A DNA stretch of 64,000 nucleotides. Source: MVRV01 sp964646755. Its GTDB lineage: Bacteria; Desulfobacterota; Syntrophia; Syntrophales; Smithellaceae. The number at the start of each line of letters is the position of its first letter. Positions within the stretch are counted from its first letter, which is position 1. The notes beneath the pieces are model-generated. The model was not told the DNA's origin and ran no database searches. It saw nothing but the letters and a program-made list of their open reading frames with translations. A program made the position numbers and the translations under genes. Positions 34,809 through 43,920 of the stretch are shown here, piece by piece. The stretch covers positions 1 to 64,000 of the forward strand of contig CAZYIE010000008.1 in NCBI GenBank assembly GCA_964646755.1, given 5' to 3'.

Positions 34809-35090
34809 TAAGATTTTACCGGGACAAAGCTGCCGGAAATATTGGGGGAAACGAGCCTAAAAGCACAGTTTTCTTTGGATATTAACTATAGTTATCAGAC
34901 ACTTAACAGTAGGCTATAATTATGTGCAATGCTGGATAATAAGAATAATTTAAATCAATACAGATTTTCTGCTAAAAGATAGAACAGGAAATAATATGCC
35001 GGGGGGAAAAAATTTCCTTTCGGTAAGGTTACTATATTACAATGTTAAAGTTATTGTTGAACAATAGCTTGGTGCCAGAGAAGTAAATTT
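34809..35090. other. Intergenic region upstream of flgF
   Basis: About 280 bases, AT-rich and without an ORF. It should hold activator (FlrC-type) enhancer sites for the promoter at 34793-34808, but I cannot pick them out. A TATTGTT/AACAATA inverted repeat is at 35052-35066 and a palindrome AACTATAGTT at 34884-34893. Confidence 0.4.
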
Positions 35091-35396
35091 TTATAATTCA
35101 GCAGTACTTGATGATCGCTGGTTTTCATTGAGTGAATAAACAAAGGCCAGTATTTCTGCTACGGCCCGGTATAATTCTACAGGAATTTCAGCGCCGACAT
35201 TCAATTTACTTAATATTTGAACCAAATCAGGATCGTTCTTGATGGGAATACCATTTTCTTCGGCAATGGCGATTATTTTTTCAGCAATTATACCACGTCC
35301 GCTTGCCGTCACTTGCGGCGCGCTATCTCCCGCACTATCGTATTTTATAGCAGCAGCCAGTTTATGTACCGGTTCTTTTGCTTTTTTCTGTTTCAT
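35091..35396 (-). CDS. FlhB C-terminal-domain-like protein (FlhX/YlqH type)
   Basis: 101 residues from ATG 35396. It aligns with the cleaved C-terminal part of FlhB in this window: KLAAAIKYDSAG versus HLAVAIQYDHEN, then IAEKIIAIAEENGIPI, and ELYRAVAEILAFVYSL versus DLYRAVAEVLAFVYDQ. It lacks membrane helices and the NPTH cleavage site. In other bacteria such proteins can partly substitute for the FlhB export-switch domain. It sits next to a second FliK-like gene, the same pairing as ylqG-ylqH in Bacillus. Confidence 0.85.
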   Translation of the reverse strand: MKQKKAKEPVHKLAAAIKYDSAGDSAPQVTASGRGIIAEKIIAIAEENGIPIKNDPDLVQILSKLNVGAEIPVELYRAVAEILAFVYSLNENQRSSSTAEL

Positions 35397-35405
35397 TATT
35401 GCCAA

Positions 35406-36566
35406 CTATACAAAAAAATTAACCAAATCCGCAGCAAAAAAAGATTGCCTTGTTAAAAATTCTTCCCGTTCGTCCATCAACCTATCTTCCTGGACACAAC
35501 CGATATAGTCAAGCCGGTAACCTGTTGCCGAAAGTGAATTCTTCAGTTCATCAAGATTATCGTTGATTAGATCCTTTATTTCCAGACTTTCGCACTTGAT
35601 CACACAGCTGAATCCCCCTTCACGTATACCGGCATTGACCGCGATTTTTCCCAGCAGGTCTAAATCTAAAAAAATTGTAACAGTACAGGACGAAAACTTT
35701 GCCTGTCCTTGCCCATTCTTGTCTTCCGGGGTAATCAATATATAGGCTAAACGAAAGCCATCCGCCAAAGCAACGGGGATTTGCAATACCAATCCATTGT
35801 CGCTTAACTGAAAAACTGAATTTAGTGCCTGCTTTACTTCAATCGCCTTTAAGGCTTCACCGGTAAATGCTAATATATTTGTCAGCTTCGCCGAAATTTC
35901 AATATTCTGCTTTGAGTTTTCCCGGAGAACTTCGTCCACCACCGCCGATAATTTTAACAGTAATGCTTTTAAATTATCCTCCAGAGATTTATCAATTTTC
36001 CCTTTGGAGGCATTAAGAACAAGCTGTCTTAATGAATTTTCCAGCATAAGGCCGATTCGGGAAACAAACTCTTTTAAAAATAACGGATTATTTTTCGTGC
36101 GAGGAGAAAAGATTATGTTATCAAATAGTTTTATTAATTTATCCACATCGCTTCTGGAAATCGCCGACGGCAGGTTAACAGTTTGCAAAAGCTTCGTAAA
36201 TTCGGTAACTTTATTGATAACCTGTAACAAAGATTCAGGATTAAGCCGCCACTGCCGCAAGTTTTCATTAATCTGGGCATCACCTGTTTGGTTTTTGTTC
36301 CCGACAATATTTAAAATAATTTGCGGCTGTAAGCTCTCAACTTTTACGACAAGTTTTTCGCCAACCGCTAAAGGCACTTTACTTGTTGCCGGAATCTGCA
36401 GGTTTTTCAAGGCCAGCGTATATTTATTGCCGGATGACTTTTCCAAAACAGTTGCGGCAAGTGTTTCTCCCAGAACAATCCCTTTAAGAGGCACATTAGA
36501 GCGAGATACTTCTATGCTGTTTTTAGTTATGCTATTGATAGCTTTCGATATTGGTGCGGAAGGCAT
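35406..36566 (-). CDS. Second FliK-like hook-length/export-switch protein
   Basis: 386 residues. The C-terminal third has the FliK hook-length domain pattern: TIFLDLDLLGKIAVNAGIREGG, then LNDNLDEL-like INDNLDELKNSLSATGYRLD. The N-terminal part is variable. Its ATG overlaps the stop of the upstream gene by one base (TGATG) and it runs directly into the FlhB-like gene. A canonical FliK is at 52623-54428, so this is a paralogue that probably talks to the small FlhB-like protein (inference). Confidence 0.75.
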   Translation of the reverse strand: MPSAPISKAINSITKNSIEVSRSNVPLKGIVLGETLAATVLEKSSGNKYTLALKNLQIPATSKVPLAVGEKLVVKVESLQPQIILNIVGNKNQTGDAQINENLRQWRLNPESLLQVINKVTEFTKLLQTVNLPSAISRSDVDKLIKLFDNIIFSPRTKNNPLFLKEFVSRIGLMLENSLRQLVLNASKGKIDKSLEDNLKALLLKLSAVVDEVLRENSKQNIEISAKLTNILAFTGEALKAIEVKQALNSVFQLSDNGLVLQIPVALADGFRLAYILITPEDKNGQGQAKFSSCTVTIFLDLDLLGKIAVNAGIREGGFSCVIKCESLEIKDLINDNLDELKNSLSATGYRLDYIGCVQEDRLMDEREEFLTRQSFFAADLVNFFV

Positions 36567-37039
36567 CAGGTATTCTCATGTTTAATGCGGGAAAGATCAA
36601 CAATCAATCCAATCTCTGCCTGGGTAAAGCCGGTAGCGCGCGCTATTTCCTCTTCGCCATATCCATTATTGATCATACTTGTAACTTCAGAATATTTATT
36701 GCGCGAAAAGGCAGAATCATTATTTGCCGCTTTTGCGTCTATAATTTCCTCTTCCCGCTGAGATTTTTCTAAAATCGTTTTCACTCTTTTTTCTTTCAGC
36801 TCCAGTTCCAGAGCAATTTCTTTCAAGGCCAGCCTGCTTTGCTCCATAGCTTTCAGAAATAAATCGGCGCTAACCTGTGATTCAATAATTAAAGATTTTA
36901 ATTCGGCTGTCATTTTTAGATGAGCGTCAAGGGGAGGATTTTTTATGTTGGCATTTATCCGCCAAAGCAATATTATTATTGCTGCAAATAAAACAAGATC
37001 GAGGGCAATTTGCATAATTATCGGATTTAGAAAGTCCAT
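36566..37039 (-). CDS. Membrane-anchored coiled-coil protein with HTH (DUF2802-like)
   Basis: 157 residues from ATG 37039, preceded by AAGG; a start at 37093 would overlap the upstream gene. A single N-terminal membrane segment (IALDLVLFAAIIILLW) is followed by a long coiled coil and a C-terminal helix-turn-helix-like segment (VTSMINNGYGEEEIARATGFTQAEIGLIVDL). That layout is seen in SwrB/DUF2802 proteins of flagellar operons. SwrB activates the export apparatus in Bacillus; whether this protein does is unknown. Confidence 0.65.
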   Translation of the reverse strand: MDFLNPIIMQIALDLVLFAAIIILLWRINANIKNPPLDAHLKMTAELKSLIIESQVSADLFLKAMEQSRLALKEIALELELKEKRVKTILEKSQREEEIIDAKAANNDSAFSRNKYSEVTSMINNGYGEEEIARATGFTQAEIGLIVDLSRIKHENT

Positions 37040-37040
37040 T

Positions 37041-37355
37041 TTAAACCTTGATGTTGATGAGTCCGCCCTCGTCTTCGAATTCGCTTTCTTCACTTGCAGT
37101 AAGATGTTCGGAATGTTCTTCCGAGTGCTGTTCTTTTCTTTTCCGGGCGCTTTCGCGTTCTTCTTTTTCTTTTATTGCAGCCTTTTCCGATTCTTCCGAT
37201 TGTTTTACTTTTTCTCTTAAAAGACGATCCTGTTCAGATAAATGCAAGGCGAAATACCTCTGTTGCATATCCGGATTTTGCTGTTGGATTTGCTGAACTT
37301 TTTCTACCATGCTTGATTGCAGAATTACTTGTTGTGCATCTATTGCCCTGACCAT
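37041..37355 (-). CDS. Unknown charged helical protein
   Basis: 104 residues. VRAIDAQQVILQSSMVEKVQQIQQQNPDMQQRYFA is followed by a very charged Lys/Glu-rich helix (residues ~45-85). No signal peptide or membrane segment. A strong AGGAGGTGA ribosome site precedes the ATG. Its stop is one base before the ATG of the next gene, so the pair is co-translated. Similar small proteins occur in deltaproteobacterial flagellar operons, but I do not know their role. Confidence 0.7.
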   Translation of the reverse strand: MVRAIDAQQVILQSSMVEKVQQIQQQNPDMQQRYFALHLSEQDRLLREKVKQSEESEKAAIKEKEERESARKRKEQHSEEHSEHLTASEESEFEDEGGLINIKV

Positions 37356-37461
37356 GAATTATCACCTCCTGACTATTATTCTCATGAAACAGGACCTTTC
37401 AGTTATGTAAATCGTCAAAATTACAGAATCTCTTAAGCCGTCGTTCAACAATATCTGCAAT

Positions 37462-37546
37462 ATTGTAGTCTCGCAACCGGCATAAGGGGCCGTAAACGAA
37501 CAAGGGAACTTGCCGACCGAATGGGTGATTATTTCGTAACGGCGCC
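37462..37546 (-). repeat. Intergenic palindromic repeat, copy 1
   Basis: On the minus strand it begins at the upstream stop codon with TAGGCGCCGTTACGAAATA and ends CTTATGCCGGTTGCGAGAC, separated by a variable middle. The copy at 57127-57186 shares both ends. It occupies most of the 190-bp gap between two genes. Confidence 0.6.
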
Positions 37547-38343
37547 TAAATATCCTTCCTCTTAATTTTTTCATTACGATAGGGAAAACCAATAGAAATA
37601 GTGCTAAAGTTTTCCTCACTGAAAAAATTAATTCTTGCTTGATATTTATCAAGGAGAAGTAAAGACAGTAAAAACCCCTGATCAACAGCTCCGGGGACAT
37701 TCAAGGAATCAGAGTTCAAGTTTTCCATTAAGGCCGAAAGGTCAGGAGCAGGCATAGCTTCGCCGGAGCTTTTAATAAACACACTAACATATTTATTATC
37801 GTGATCCGTCTTAATAGAAAATTCTTTTAGCCGGCTGGCTAAAGCCCGGGTCATAGCAAAACGAATGATTCTCCAAAAGGCCAGCGATAAATCCGCCGTG
37901 TTCCCCTTGAAATCCGGGATGTCTTTATCCCATTGAATATCCTTCTTTATCTCATGTTTGAAATCCAAATAGAAATCTGCAAAGCGCATCTCCGCCGCCA
38001 GTAATTGAGAAATATTAATTCTATCTTCATTTTTCGCAGCCAGGGCATAAAACTTCCCTGCAACATCTTTGAACATATCGAAAAAATAATCCGATTCCTG
38101 ATTAACAGAACGAATATCCGTCTTGATCCGCTGTAATTCATCCATCATTCCGGCTGCGGCCTCCGGATACTTTTCTTCCATCTTTCTTATATTTTCCTCA
38201 ATACGCCGCTGCAGCAGTTTCGATCTGCCCATTATACCGTTCAGAGGATTGGCAAAATTATGAAGAATACCGGGAATCAGTTCTTCAATAAAAGTTGCTG
38301 CAAAATCTTTTTCCAATGCCCGGTAAATTTCGCCTTTATCCAT
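37546..38343 (-). CDS. Histidine-kinase-like protein, degenerate ATPase domain
   Basis: 265 residues from ATG 38343, which has AAAGGAG nine bases upstream; ATG 38352 abuts that site. ILHNFANPLNGIMGR contains the phospho-acceptor-type H28 followed by N-P-L, as in HisKA H boxes. The C-terminal ~130 residues have HATPase topology (ending INFFSEENFSTISIGFPYR), but I see no N box and the usual GxGLGL is replaced by DQGFLLSLL. It has no sensor or membrane domain. It may be a phosphotransfer or scaffold partner of the FlrBC system rather than an active kinase (inference). Confidence 0.65.
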   Translation of the reverse strand: MDKGEIYRALEKDFAATFIEELIPGILHNFANPLNGIMGRSKLLQRRIEENIRKMEEKYPEAAAGMMDELQRIKTDIRSVNQESDYFFDMFKDVAGKFYALAAKNEDRINISQLLAAEMRFADFYLDFKHEIKKDIQWDKDIPDFKGNTADLSLAFWRIIRFAMTRALASRLKEFSIKTDHDNKYVSVFIKSSGEAMPAPDLSALMENLNSDSLNVPGAVDQGFLLSLLLLDKYQARINFFSEENFSTISIGFPYRNEKIKRKDI

Positions 38344-38425
38344 TAACAGCATCTCCTTTGAGCATAAATCAATTTCCCGTCTTGTGATGTCCAGTATATA
38401 ATACTTTCCCCCAGGCAGAAAGGTT

Positions 38426-39034
38426 CTACATTATTAGATAGTTGGTAAAATATACGTTTTTAACAATACCATCACCCAGCATCTTGTTCAATTCCTGCAA
38501 TAATTCTTGCTTCAACCGTTTGCGCTCTTCAATCGATCTTAAAACCACGGCATTTCTTCCTGTTGCCGTTGAATAAATCAGGCTCCTGATATCACTTCTG
38601 TTTTCTAAGTCGCCTATTTTGTCCGCCTCACTAACATCAAAAACAACATCGCACATTAAAATTTTGCTTTTACCTGTTTTATCTTTCAGGTCAATGATAA
38701 AATCATTAAAATATACATTATTTGCTTTTAACCGTTCTATTGGAGCCTGTGTGCTTATTTTCTCAGCGTTTACCGTTTTTTTCTTCTCGATCGCCGTAAC
38801 CTGCGTACCGGATTTAAGCTTGGCCGTGGTAACTGTTCGCGTAAGATAAAACCACAATACTCCAGTAATTACAAGCACAACGATTATTGCCGGCGCAGCG
38901 ATCAAAAAAAGTTTGTTTAATGCCCATTTTTTTTGTGCAACTGAAAACGACTGCTCTTCAGCCTGAATTTTTACATCCGTTATCTCGATGTCCGGCAGAT
39001 TTTCCAGAACATCTAATTTTGCTTTTTCTACCAT
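38426..39034 (-). CDS. FliL-family protein, second copy
   Basis: 202 residues: cytoplasmic N-terminus of about 45 residues, one membrane helix (LIAAPAIIVVLVITGVLWFYL), then a periplasmic FliL domain ending NKMLGDGIVKNVYFTNYLIM. The first FliL (48817-49323) ends KGKIIKVYFTEFVIQ. FliL surrounds stator units and affects torque. Two copies may serve different stators. It lies 7 bases after fliA. Confidence 0.8.
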   Translation of the reverse strand: MVEKAKLDVLENLPDIEITDVKIQAEEQSFSVAQKKWALNKLFLIAAPAIIVVLVITGVLWFYLTRTVTTAKLKSGTQVTAIEKKKTVNAEKISTQAPIERLKANNVYFNDFIIDLKDKTGKSKILMCDVVFDVSEADKIGDLENRSDIRSLIYSTATGRNAVVLRSIEERKRLKQELLQELNKMLGDGIVKNVYFTNYLIM

Positions 39035-39040
39035 AATTAA

Positions 39041-39763
39041 TTACCTAGAAAACTTAACCATGCTTTTTAATCTTAAAACTGCTTGTGCATGAAGTTGACA
39101 TACTCGTGATTCGGTTAAATCCATCACCCGACCGGCTTCTTTCATGGTTAATTCTTCATAATAATAAAGTGAAAGAACAAGTCTTTCTTTTTCCGGCAGC
39201 TCATCGATCGCATTCTTCAGCTTATCTTTGACCTCCATGCTTACAAGTAAGTTCAGCGGACTGCCTGCGCTAATCTCTTCCAAGATATCTTCACGACTGT
39301 AGCGCTCCAGATAATCAGGCGGCAGGTCTTCCATCGATATCAGAGGAAAGCATTTGGTTTCATCCAATAATATAAAATACTCTTCCAGAGGAATATCCAG
39401 TTGCTGGGCAATTTCGTCTTCGCTAGGTGCTCTTCCTAATTTTATTTTCAGCGCTCCTATAGCATTTTCCAGTTTACTGTCTTTGCTTCGAGTCGCCCGG
39501 GGAACCCAATCTTTCGCCCTCAATTCATCAAGAACAGCTCCTCTAATCCGAAAACTGGCGTACGTTTCGAATTGGACATTTCTGCTTTTATCAAATTTCT
39601 CTAAAGCCGACATTAAACCCATAATGCCGACATTGATTAAATCTTCTTTATCTGCCAGATCAATAGGTAATTTTGCAGCCAACCGCCCGACAATATTTTT
39701 TACGAGCGGCGCATATTGCATTATCAGTTCTTCGCGTTTTTTTTTATCCAATATTCCGATCAA
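39041..39763 (-). CDS. fliA: RNA polymerase sigma-28 factor FliA
   Basis: 240 residues. Region 2 (YAPLVKNIVGRLAAKLP, DKEDLINVGIMGLMSALEKFD, FETYASFRIRGAVLDELR), region 3 and region 4 (LPEKERLVLSLYYYEELTMKEAG, ESRVCQLHAQAVLRLK) are all present. The start is TTG 39763, inside the flhG 3' end (20-base overlap), with no good ribosome site; coupling to flhG is likely. FliA should read the sites at 22051-22077, 30095-30121 and perhaps 22631-22658. Confidence 0.96.
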   Translation of the reverse strand: MIGILDKKKREELIMQYAPLVKNIVGRLAAKLPIDLADKEDLINVGIMGLMSALEKFDKSRNVQFETYASFRIRGAVLDELRAKDWVPRATRSKDSKLENAIGALKIKLGRAPSEDEIAQQLDIPLEEYFILLDETKCFPLISMEDLPPDYLERYSREDILEEISAGSPLNLLVSMEVKDKLKNAIDELPEKERLVLSLYYYEELTMKEAGRVMDLTESRVCQLHAQAVLRLKSMVKFSR

Positions 39764-40655
39764 TGATATTTTCCCAGAAGAATTTTACGCTGCCTTCTTC
39801 ATCATCCTGCGCAATCTCGCTGCAAATCTTTTCGGCAATTCCGGACAGGCATCTTGTAGCAGGAGAATTAGGGTAAATTTCGGCGACAGCCTTTTGTTGC
39901 AAAACAGCCTGTTTTACATTTTCATCTAACAACACATAGCCCAAATACTCAATAGTTAAATTCAAAAATTGATCGGTAGCATGACTTAACCTGTTATAAA
40001 CCTCTTTGGCCTCTGAAGGGTTGCGAACCATATTGACAATTAAGCGAAAACGTTTTTTAGCGTGGCGCTGATAAAGCACTTTAATTAAAGCATAAGCATC
40101 CGTGAGAGCTGTCGGTTCCGCAGAGGTAACCACAATGATCTCCTTTGCCGCCATGTTAAAATACATAACATTGGAAGAAATGCCGGCGCCAGTATCTATT
40201 AATATAAAATCAAGAGAATCATTGAGGGAATTTAATTCATCAATCAGGGTAAGTTTCTGGCCACGGGAAAGATCCGTCATTTCGGGGATTCCCGACGCTG
40301 AAGGCAGAATTTTCATACCACCTGGTCCTTCTACCAAGGCTTCCGCGAGAAGCCTTTCGCCATTTAATACATGGGACAAATTATAAGGGGAATTAATGCC
40401 GAGAATAATGTCAATGTTAGCAAGACCTGCGTCAGCATCCAGTATCATTGTCTTTTTATTCATTCGAGAAAGAAGATAAGCAAGATTGGCCGCAATGTTG
40501 GTTTTGCCCACACCACCCTTCCCGCTGGTGACGGATATCATCCGTACCCCATTCTGGGAAGAACCTTTCTTTACGCCAGGATTACCCGTTCCGGCTAGTA
40601 ATGTTTTATCTTGTTTTCTTAATGTTCTAAGAGCATCTGCCTGATCCGTTCTCAT
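39744..40655 (-). CDS. flhG: Flagellar number regulator FlhG (FleN, MinD-like ATPase)
   Basis: 303 residues. The deviant Walker A SGKGGVGKT is at 44-52, followed by MILDADAGLANIDIILG and FILIDTGAGIS. The N-terminal DQADALRTLR is the DQAxxLR activator helix that stimulates FlhF GTPase. FlhG limits polar flagella number and, in Pseudomonas and Vibrio, restrains the sigma-54 activator FleQ/FlrA. AAGGAG lies four bases before the ATG. Neighbour flhF upstream. Confidence 0.96.
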   Translation of the reverse strand: MRTDQADALRTLRKQDKTLLAGTGNPGVKKGSSQNGVRMISVTSGKGGVGKTNIAANLAYLLSRMNKKTMILDADAGLANIDIILGINSPYNLSHVLNGERLLAEALVEGPGGMKILPSASGIPEMTDLSRGQKLTLIDELNSLNDSLDFILIDTGAGISSNVMYFNMAAKEIIVVTSAEPTALTDAYALIKVLYQRHAKKRFRLIVNMVRNPSEAKEVYNRLSHATDQFLNLTIEYLGYVLLDENVKQAVLQQKAVAEIYPNSPATRCLSGIAEKICSEIAQDDEEGSVKFFWENIIDRNIG

Positions 40656-40671
40656 ATCACTCCTTAAGTAT

Positions 40672-41832
40672 TCAATGAATAACTCTTGTCATCATTAAAT
40701 TTGCTATTTTTTGCGGTGTAACCTCTTCTATATCCTGGGGAACATTTTGTCCACATGTTAAGAAACTTACCGGCTTCCGGGCTTTATTAATTACATCATA
40801 GAGAATACCGAACCGCCTTGATTCATCGATCTTGGTTATAATCAAATTATCATAATTAAAAGGAGAATACTTTGTAACCATATCGAGCAAATTATCTTCA
40901 CTGGCCGTAGTGCTAACCAGTAGATTGGTTTCGATATTCTTGTTTTGCAGCATGGTATCCATAATGCCTAAATAACCATCATCAACGCAGCTCCGGCCCG
41001 GCGTATCGATCAATATAATATCTTTATCCGATAATAATTGGAGTGATTTTTGAAAGGATTCTTTAGATGATGCCACTTCCATCCTGATCCCCATAATTTT
41101 GGCATAGGTTCGCAATTGTTCGATAGCGGCTATACGAAAGGTATCGATGGTAATCATACCCACACTCATTTTTCTCATTAATGAATAACGGGCAGCAAGT
41201 TTTGCCAGAGTGGTTGTCTTACCAACGCCGGTAGCACCGACATAAGCTTTAATTCGTTTTTCTTCCTTTGATTTATTTCTCACCGGCAGGGATTTAATCA
41301 CATATTTCTCTACAATCTGTAGAGCAATTTCTTCAGTTATTTTATCATAGGCGGATATTTGGGGACCAATTTCTTCCAGGATACTGCAGGAGCTGGCACG
41401 CGTGAAGCCACACGCAAGCAATGAATAATAAACCTTAGAATTAATATCCGGATTGAATTTCCTTTTTCGCGCACCGAGAATATCAAAGAATTTATCCATT
41501 GTTTCCTTCAACTCTTCGAGCTCTGAGCTCAATGACTTCTCCTTCTGCCCCGAACGGATGATTTCTTTGAGTTCACCTATCTCTCCACGAATGAATTTAT
41601 AAATATCATCCCGATTTTCCGACACACCACGACTTTCCGGCGGCAGAAAATTGGCCAAACCTTTTCCCGGCATCTTGGCATTTTCATCACGGGCCGCCAT
41701 TACTTCTAATGCAGAGTTGCTCGCGCTATTTATTTTCTTTGCCGAAAGAATAATTGCATCCGGCCCCAGATCTTCTTTAATTTTAGTTAGAGCCTCACTG
41801 ATGCTGGATACTTCATAACGTTTAATTTGCAT
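40672..41832 (-). CDS. flhF: Polar flagellar GTPase FlhF
   Basis: 386 residues: a B domain of ~1-120, an N domain, and a G domain with P-loop GATGVGKT at 199-206, ITIDTFRIAAIEQL (228-240) and DTPGRS (276-281). This is an SRP-type GTPase that marks the pole for flagellar assembly. It starts 1 base after the flhA stop. Presence of flhF-flhG predicts polar flagellation. Confidence 0.96.
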   Translation of the reverse strand: MQIKRYEVSSISEALTKIKEDLGPDAIILSAKKINSASNSALEVMAARDENAKMPGKGLANFLPPESRGVSENRDDIYKFIRGEIGELKEIIRSGQKEKSLSSELEELKETMDKFFDILGARKRKFNPDINSKVYYSLLACGFTRASSCSILEEIGPQISAYDKITEEIALQIVEKYVIKSLPVRNKSKEEKRIKAYVGATGVGKTTTLAKLAARYSLMRKMSVGMITIDTFRIAAIEQLRTYAKIMGIRMEVASSKESFQKSLQLLSDKDIILIDTPGRSCVDDGYLGIMDTMLQNKNIETNLLVSTTASEDNLLDMVTKYSPFNYDNLIITKIDESRRFGILYDVINKARKPVSFLTCGQNVPQDIEEVTPQKIANLMMTRVIH

Positions 41833-41833
41833 A

Positions 41834-43915
41834 TTACAATTCTACCATCCCCAGAGATTTTACATTAGCTTCCCGTGTAATTTCATTGTGTGACAAAATT
41901 ACCATACTGGGATAAAATTTTTCCAATATCTTGCGAAAATGAATTCTCGTATTCGGTGAGCAGAGAATTATTGGTTGTAAGCCACTGGTAGTAAACGTGT
42001 TTACCAAACGCTGTAAACTGGTGACCAGTTTCTTCACAATATTAGGATCAGGCAGCACAAACGATTCATAATCCGTATGCTGGATGGAACGATTAATCTT
42101 ATCTTCTACATCCGGTGACATAAGCATCACTGTGATGGTTCCATCTTTATCCTGATACTGCTTTGTTATGGAACGTCCCAGATTCTGCCGGACATATCCG
42201 GTAAGAATATCGGCATTTTTTGTAATAGTTGCATACTCCCCGATTGTTTCCACAATTGTCATTAAATCACGGATCGAAATACGCTCACGCAGCAACCGCT
42301 GGAGGACTCGGTGTACTACTGTCACCGGAACAATTTTGGGAACAATTTCTTTTACCATTTTGGGGTACTGTTCATCCAGATTATCCAAAAGCGCCTGCAC
42401 CTCATTACGCCCCAAAATCTCATCGGCATAAGTTTTAATTAACTCTGTAAGATGGGTTGTCATGACCGTAGCCGCATCAACAACAACATAGCCTTTCGAT
42501 TGAGCGGAATCCTTATCCCGCTCGGCAATCCACATTGCCGGAAGCCCGAAAGCGGGCTCTTTGGCCGGAATACCTTTAATTTTCATATCCTGATCATCGG
42601 CTGAAATAACCAGATGGTGGCCCATCATTATGTTGCCTCGCGCAATTTCTATACCTTTGAGCAAGACATTGTATTCATCAGGCTTGAGTTTTAAATTATC
42701 ACGAATGTGAATTGCCGGAACAATAAAGCCCAATTCTGATGCCAGTTGATGGCGCAGTGCTTTGATACGATGCAGCAGCTCACCACCTTGAGCGGAATCA
42801 ACTAAGGGAATCAAACCATAGCCTACTTCCAGGCCCAGAGCATCAAGCGGCGCAATGGTATCTACCGCCTCGACGGATGCAGGCGCCGCTTCCTGTTCGA
42901 TTTTTTCCTGTTCTTTGGCTTTATTTATGGTGCTGACGATACGGAAAGCAAAAAAGGCAACAATAGCCGAAACGATGAAAAAAGATGCTTTGGGCATTCC
43001 CGGAATCAGGGCAAAAACGAAAAGCAATATCGCAGCTGTGGCGATTACCCGCGGCTGCATAAATAATTGTTCTTTTACTTCTTCTCCCAGGTCGGCCGAC
43101 GCCGCGCCCCTTGTCACTAATATACCGGCTGCGGTAGAAACGATCAAAGCCGGCACTTGCGTCACTAAACCGTCACCAACAGTCAAAAGAGTATAATTTC
43201 TGGCGGCATCGGCAACTGCCATTCCTTGCTGGAGCACACCAATAACTAAACCACCGATAATATTAACAAATACAATAATAATGCCTGCAACTGCATCACC
43301 TCGCACAAATTTACTGGCGCCGTCCATGGAGCCGTAAAAATTTGCTTCCTGCTCAATTTCCGAGCGGCGGCGGCGCGCATCATTATCTGTTATCAAACCG
43401 GCATTCAAATCAGCATCAATACTCATTTGCTTTCCCGGCATAGCATCCAGTGTAAATCGCGCCGCCACTTCCGCAACTCGTGTTGCACCCTTAGTGATAA
43501 CGACAAAATTAATCAGAACTAAAACCGTAAAGACAACTAGTCCGACAACATAATTGCCACCCACAACAAAGGTGCCAAACGATTTAATAACCTGTCCGGC
43601 AGCGGCAGTACCTTCATTGCCATGCAATAAAATCAATCGAGTGGATGCCACATTCAGCGATAAACGCAGGAGCGTAACCATTAATAAAACCGAGGGGAAT
43701 ACGGAAAACTGCAGTGGCTTTAATACGTACATGGCCATCAGCAAAATAATAATCGAAAAAGTGATGCTGAAAGAAAGAAAAATATCCAATAAAAACGTCG
43801 GAATGGGAATGATCATGACCATCAGAATAGCAATAACGGCCATGGCCATCATGGACGAGCTTGATTTCACTGCGTCTAGAAAAGCGCCGCTTTTAACTGC
43901 GTCGGAAGTGGCCAT
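41834..43915 (-). CDS. flhA: Export gate protein FlhA
   Basis: 693 residues, normal length. The N-terminal ~330 residues hold about eight membrane helices with the FHIPEP-family segments FSVFPSVLLMVTLLRLSLNVAST and TKGATRVAEVAARFTLDAMPGKQMSIDADLNAG. The cytoplasmic C-terminal part (from LGLEVGYGLIPLVD) binds chaperone-substrate complexes. It is part of the proton-driven type III gate with FlhB and FliPQR. The ATG is 5 bases after the flhB stop. Confidence 0.97.
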   Translation of the reverse strand: MATSDAVKSGAFLDAVKSSSSMMAMAVIAILMVMIIPIPTFLLDIFLSFSITFSIIILLMAMYVLKPLQFSVFPSVLLMVTLLRLSLNVASTRLILLHGNEGTAAAGQVIKSFGTFVVGGNYVVGLVVFTVLVLINFVVITKGATRVAEVAARFTLDAMPGKQMSIDADLNAGLITDNDARRRRSEIEQEANFYGSMDGASKFVRGDAVAGIIIVFVNIIGGLVIGVLQQGMAVADAARNYTLLTVGDGLVTQVPALIVSTAAGILVTRGAASADLGEEVKEQLFMQPRVIATAAILLFVFALIPGMPKASFFIVSAIVAFFAFRIVSTINKAKEQEKIEQEAAPASVEAVDTIAPLDALGLEVGYGLIPLVDSAQGGELLHRIKALRHQLASELGFIVPAIHIRDNLKLKPDEYNVLLKGIEIARGNIMMGHHLVISADDQDMKIKGIPAKEPAFGLPAMWIAERDKDSAQSKGYVVVDAATVMTTHLTELIKTYADEILGRNEVQALLDNLDEQYPKMVKEIVPKIVPVTVVHRVLQRLLRERISIRDLMTIVETIGEYATITKNADILTGYVRQNLGRSITKQYQDKDGTITVMLMSPDVEDKINRSIQHTDYESFVLPDPNIVKKLVTSLQRLVNTFTTSGLQPIILCSPNTRIHFRKILEKFYPSMVILSHNEITREANVKSLGMVEL

Positions 43916-43920
43916 ATTAT

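Noticed and set aside
36004..36585. Plus-strand ORF of 193 codons
   Set aside because: Antisense to the second FliK-like gene and without a start signal.
37362..37700. Minus-strand ORF of 112 codons
   Set aside because: Overlaps the kinase-like gene in another frame and runs through the intergenic palindromic repeat; not convincing as protein.
39354..39929. Plus-strand ORF of 191 codons
   Set aside because: Antisense to fliA and flhG, both strongly supported.
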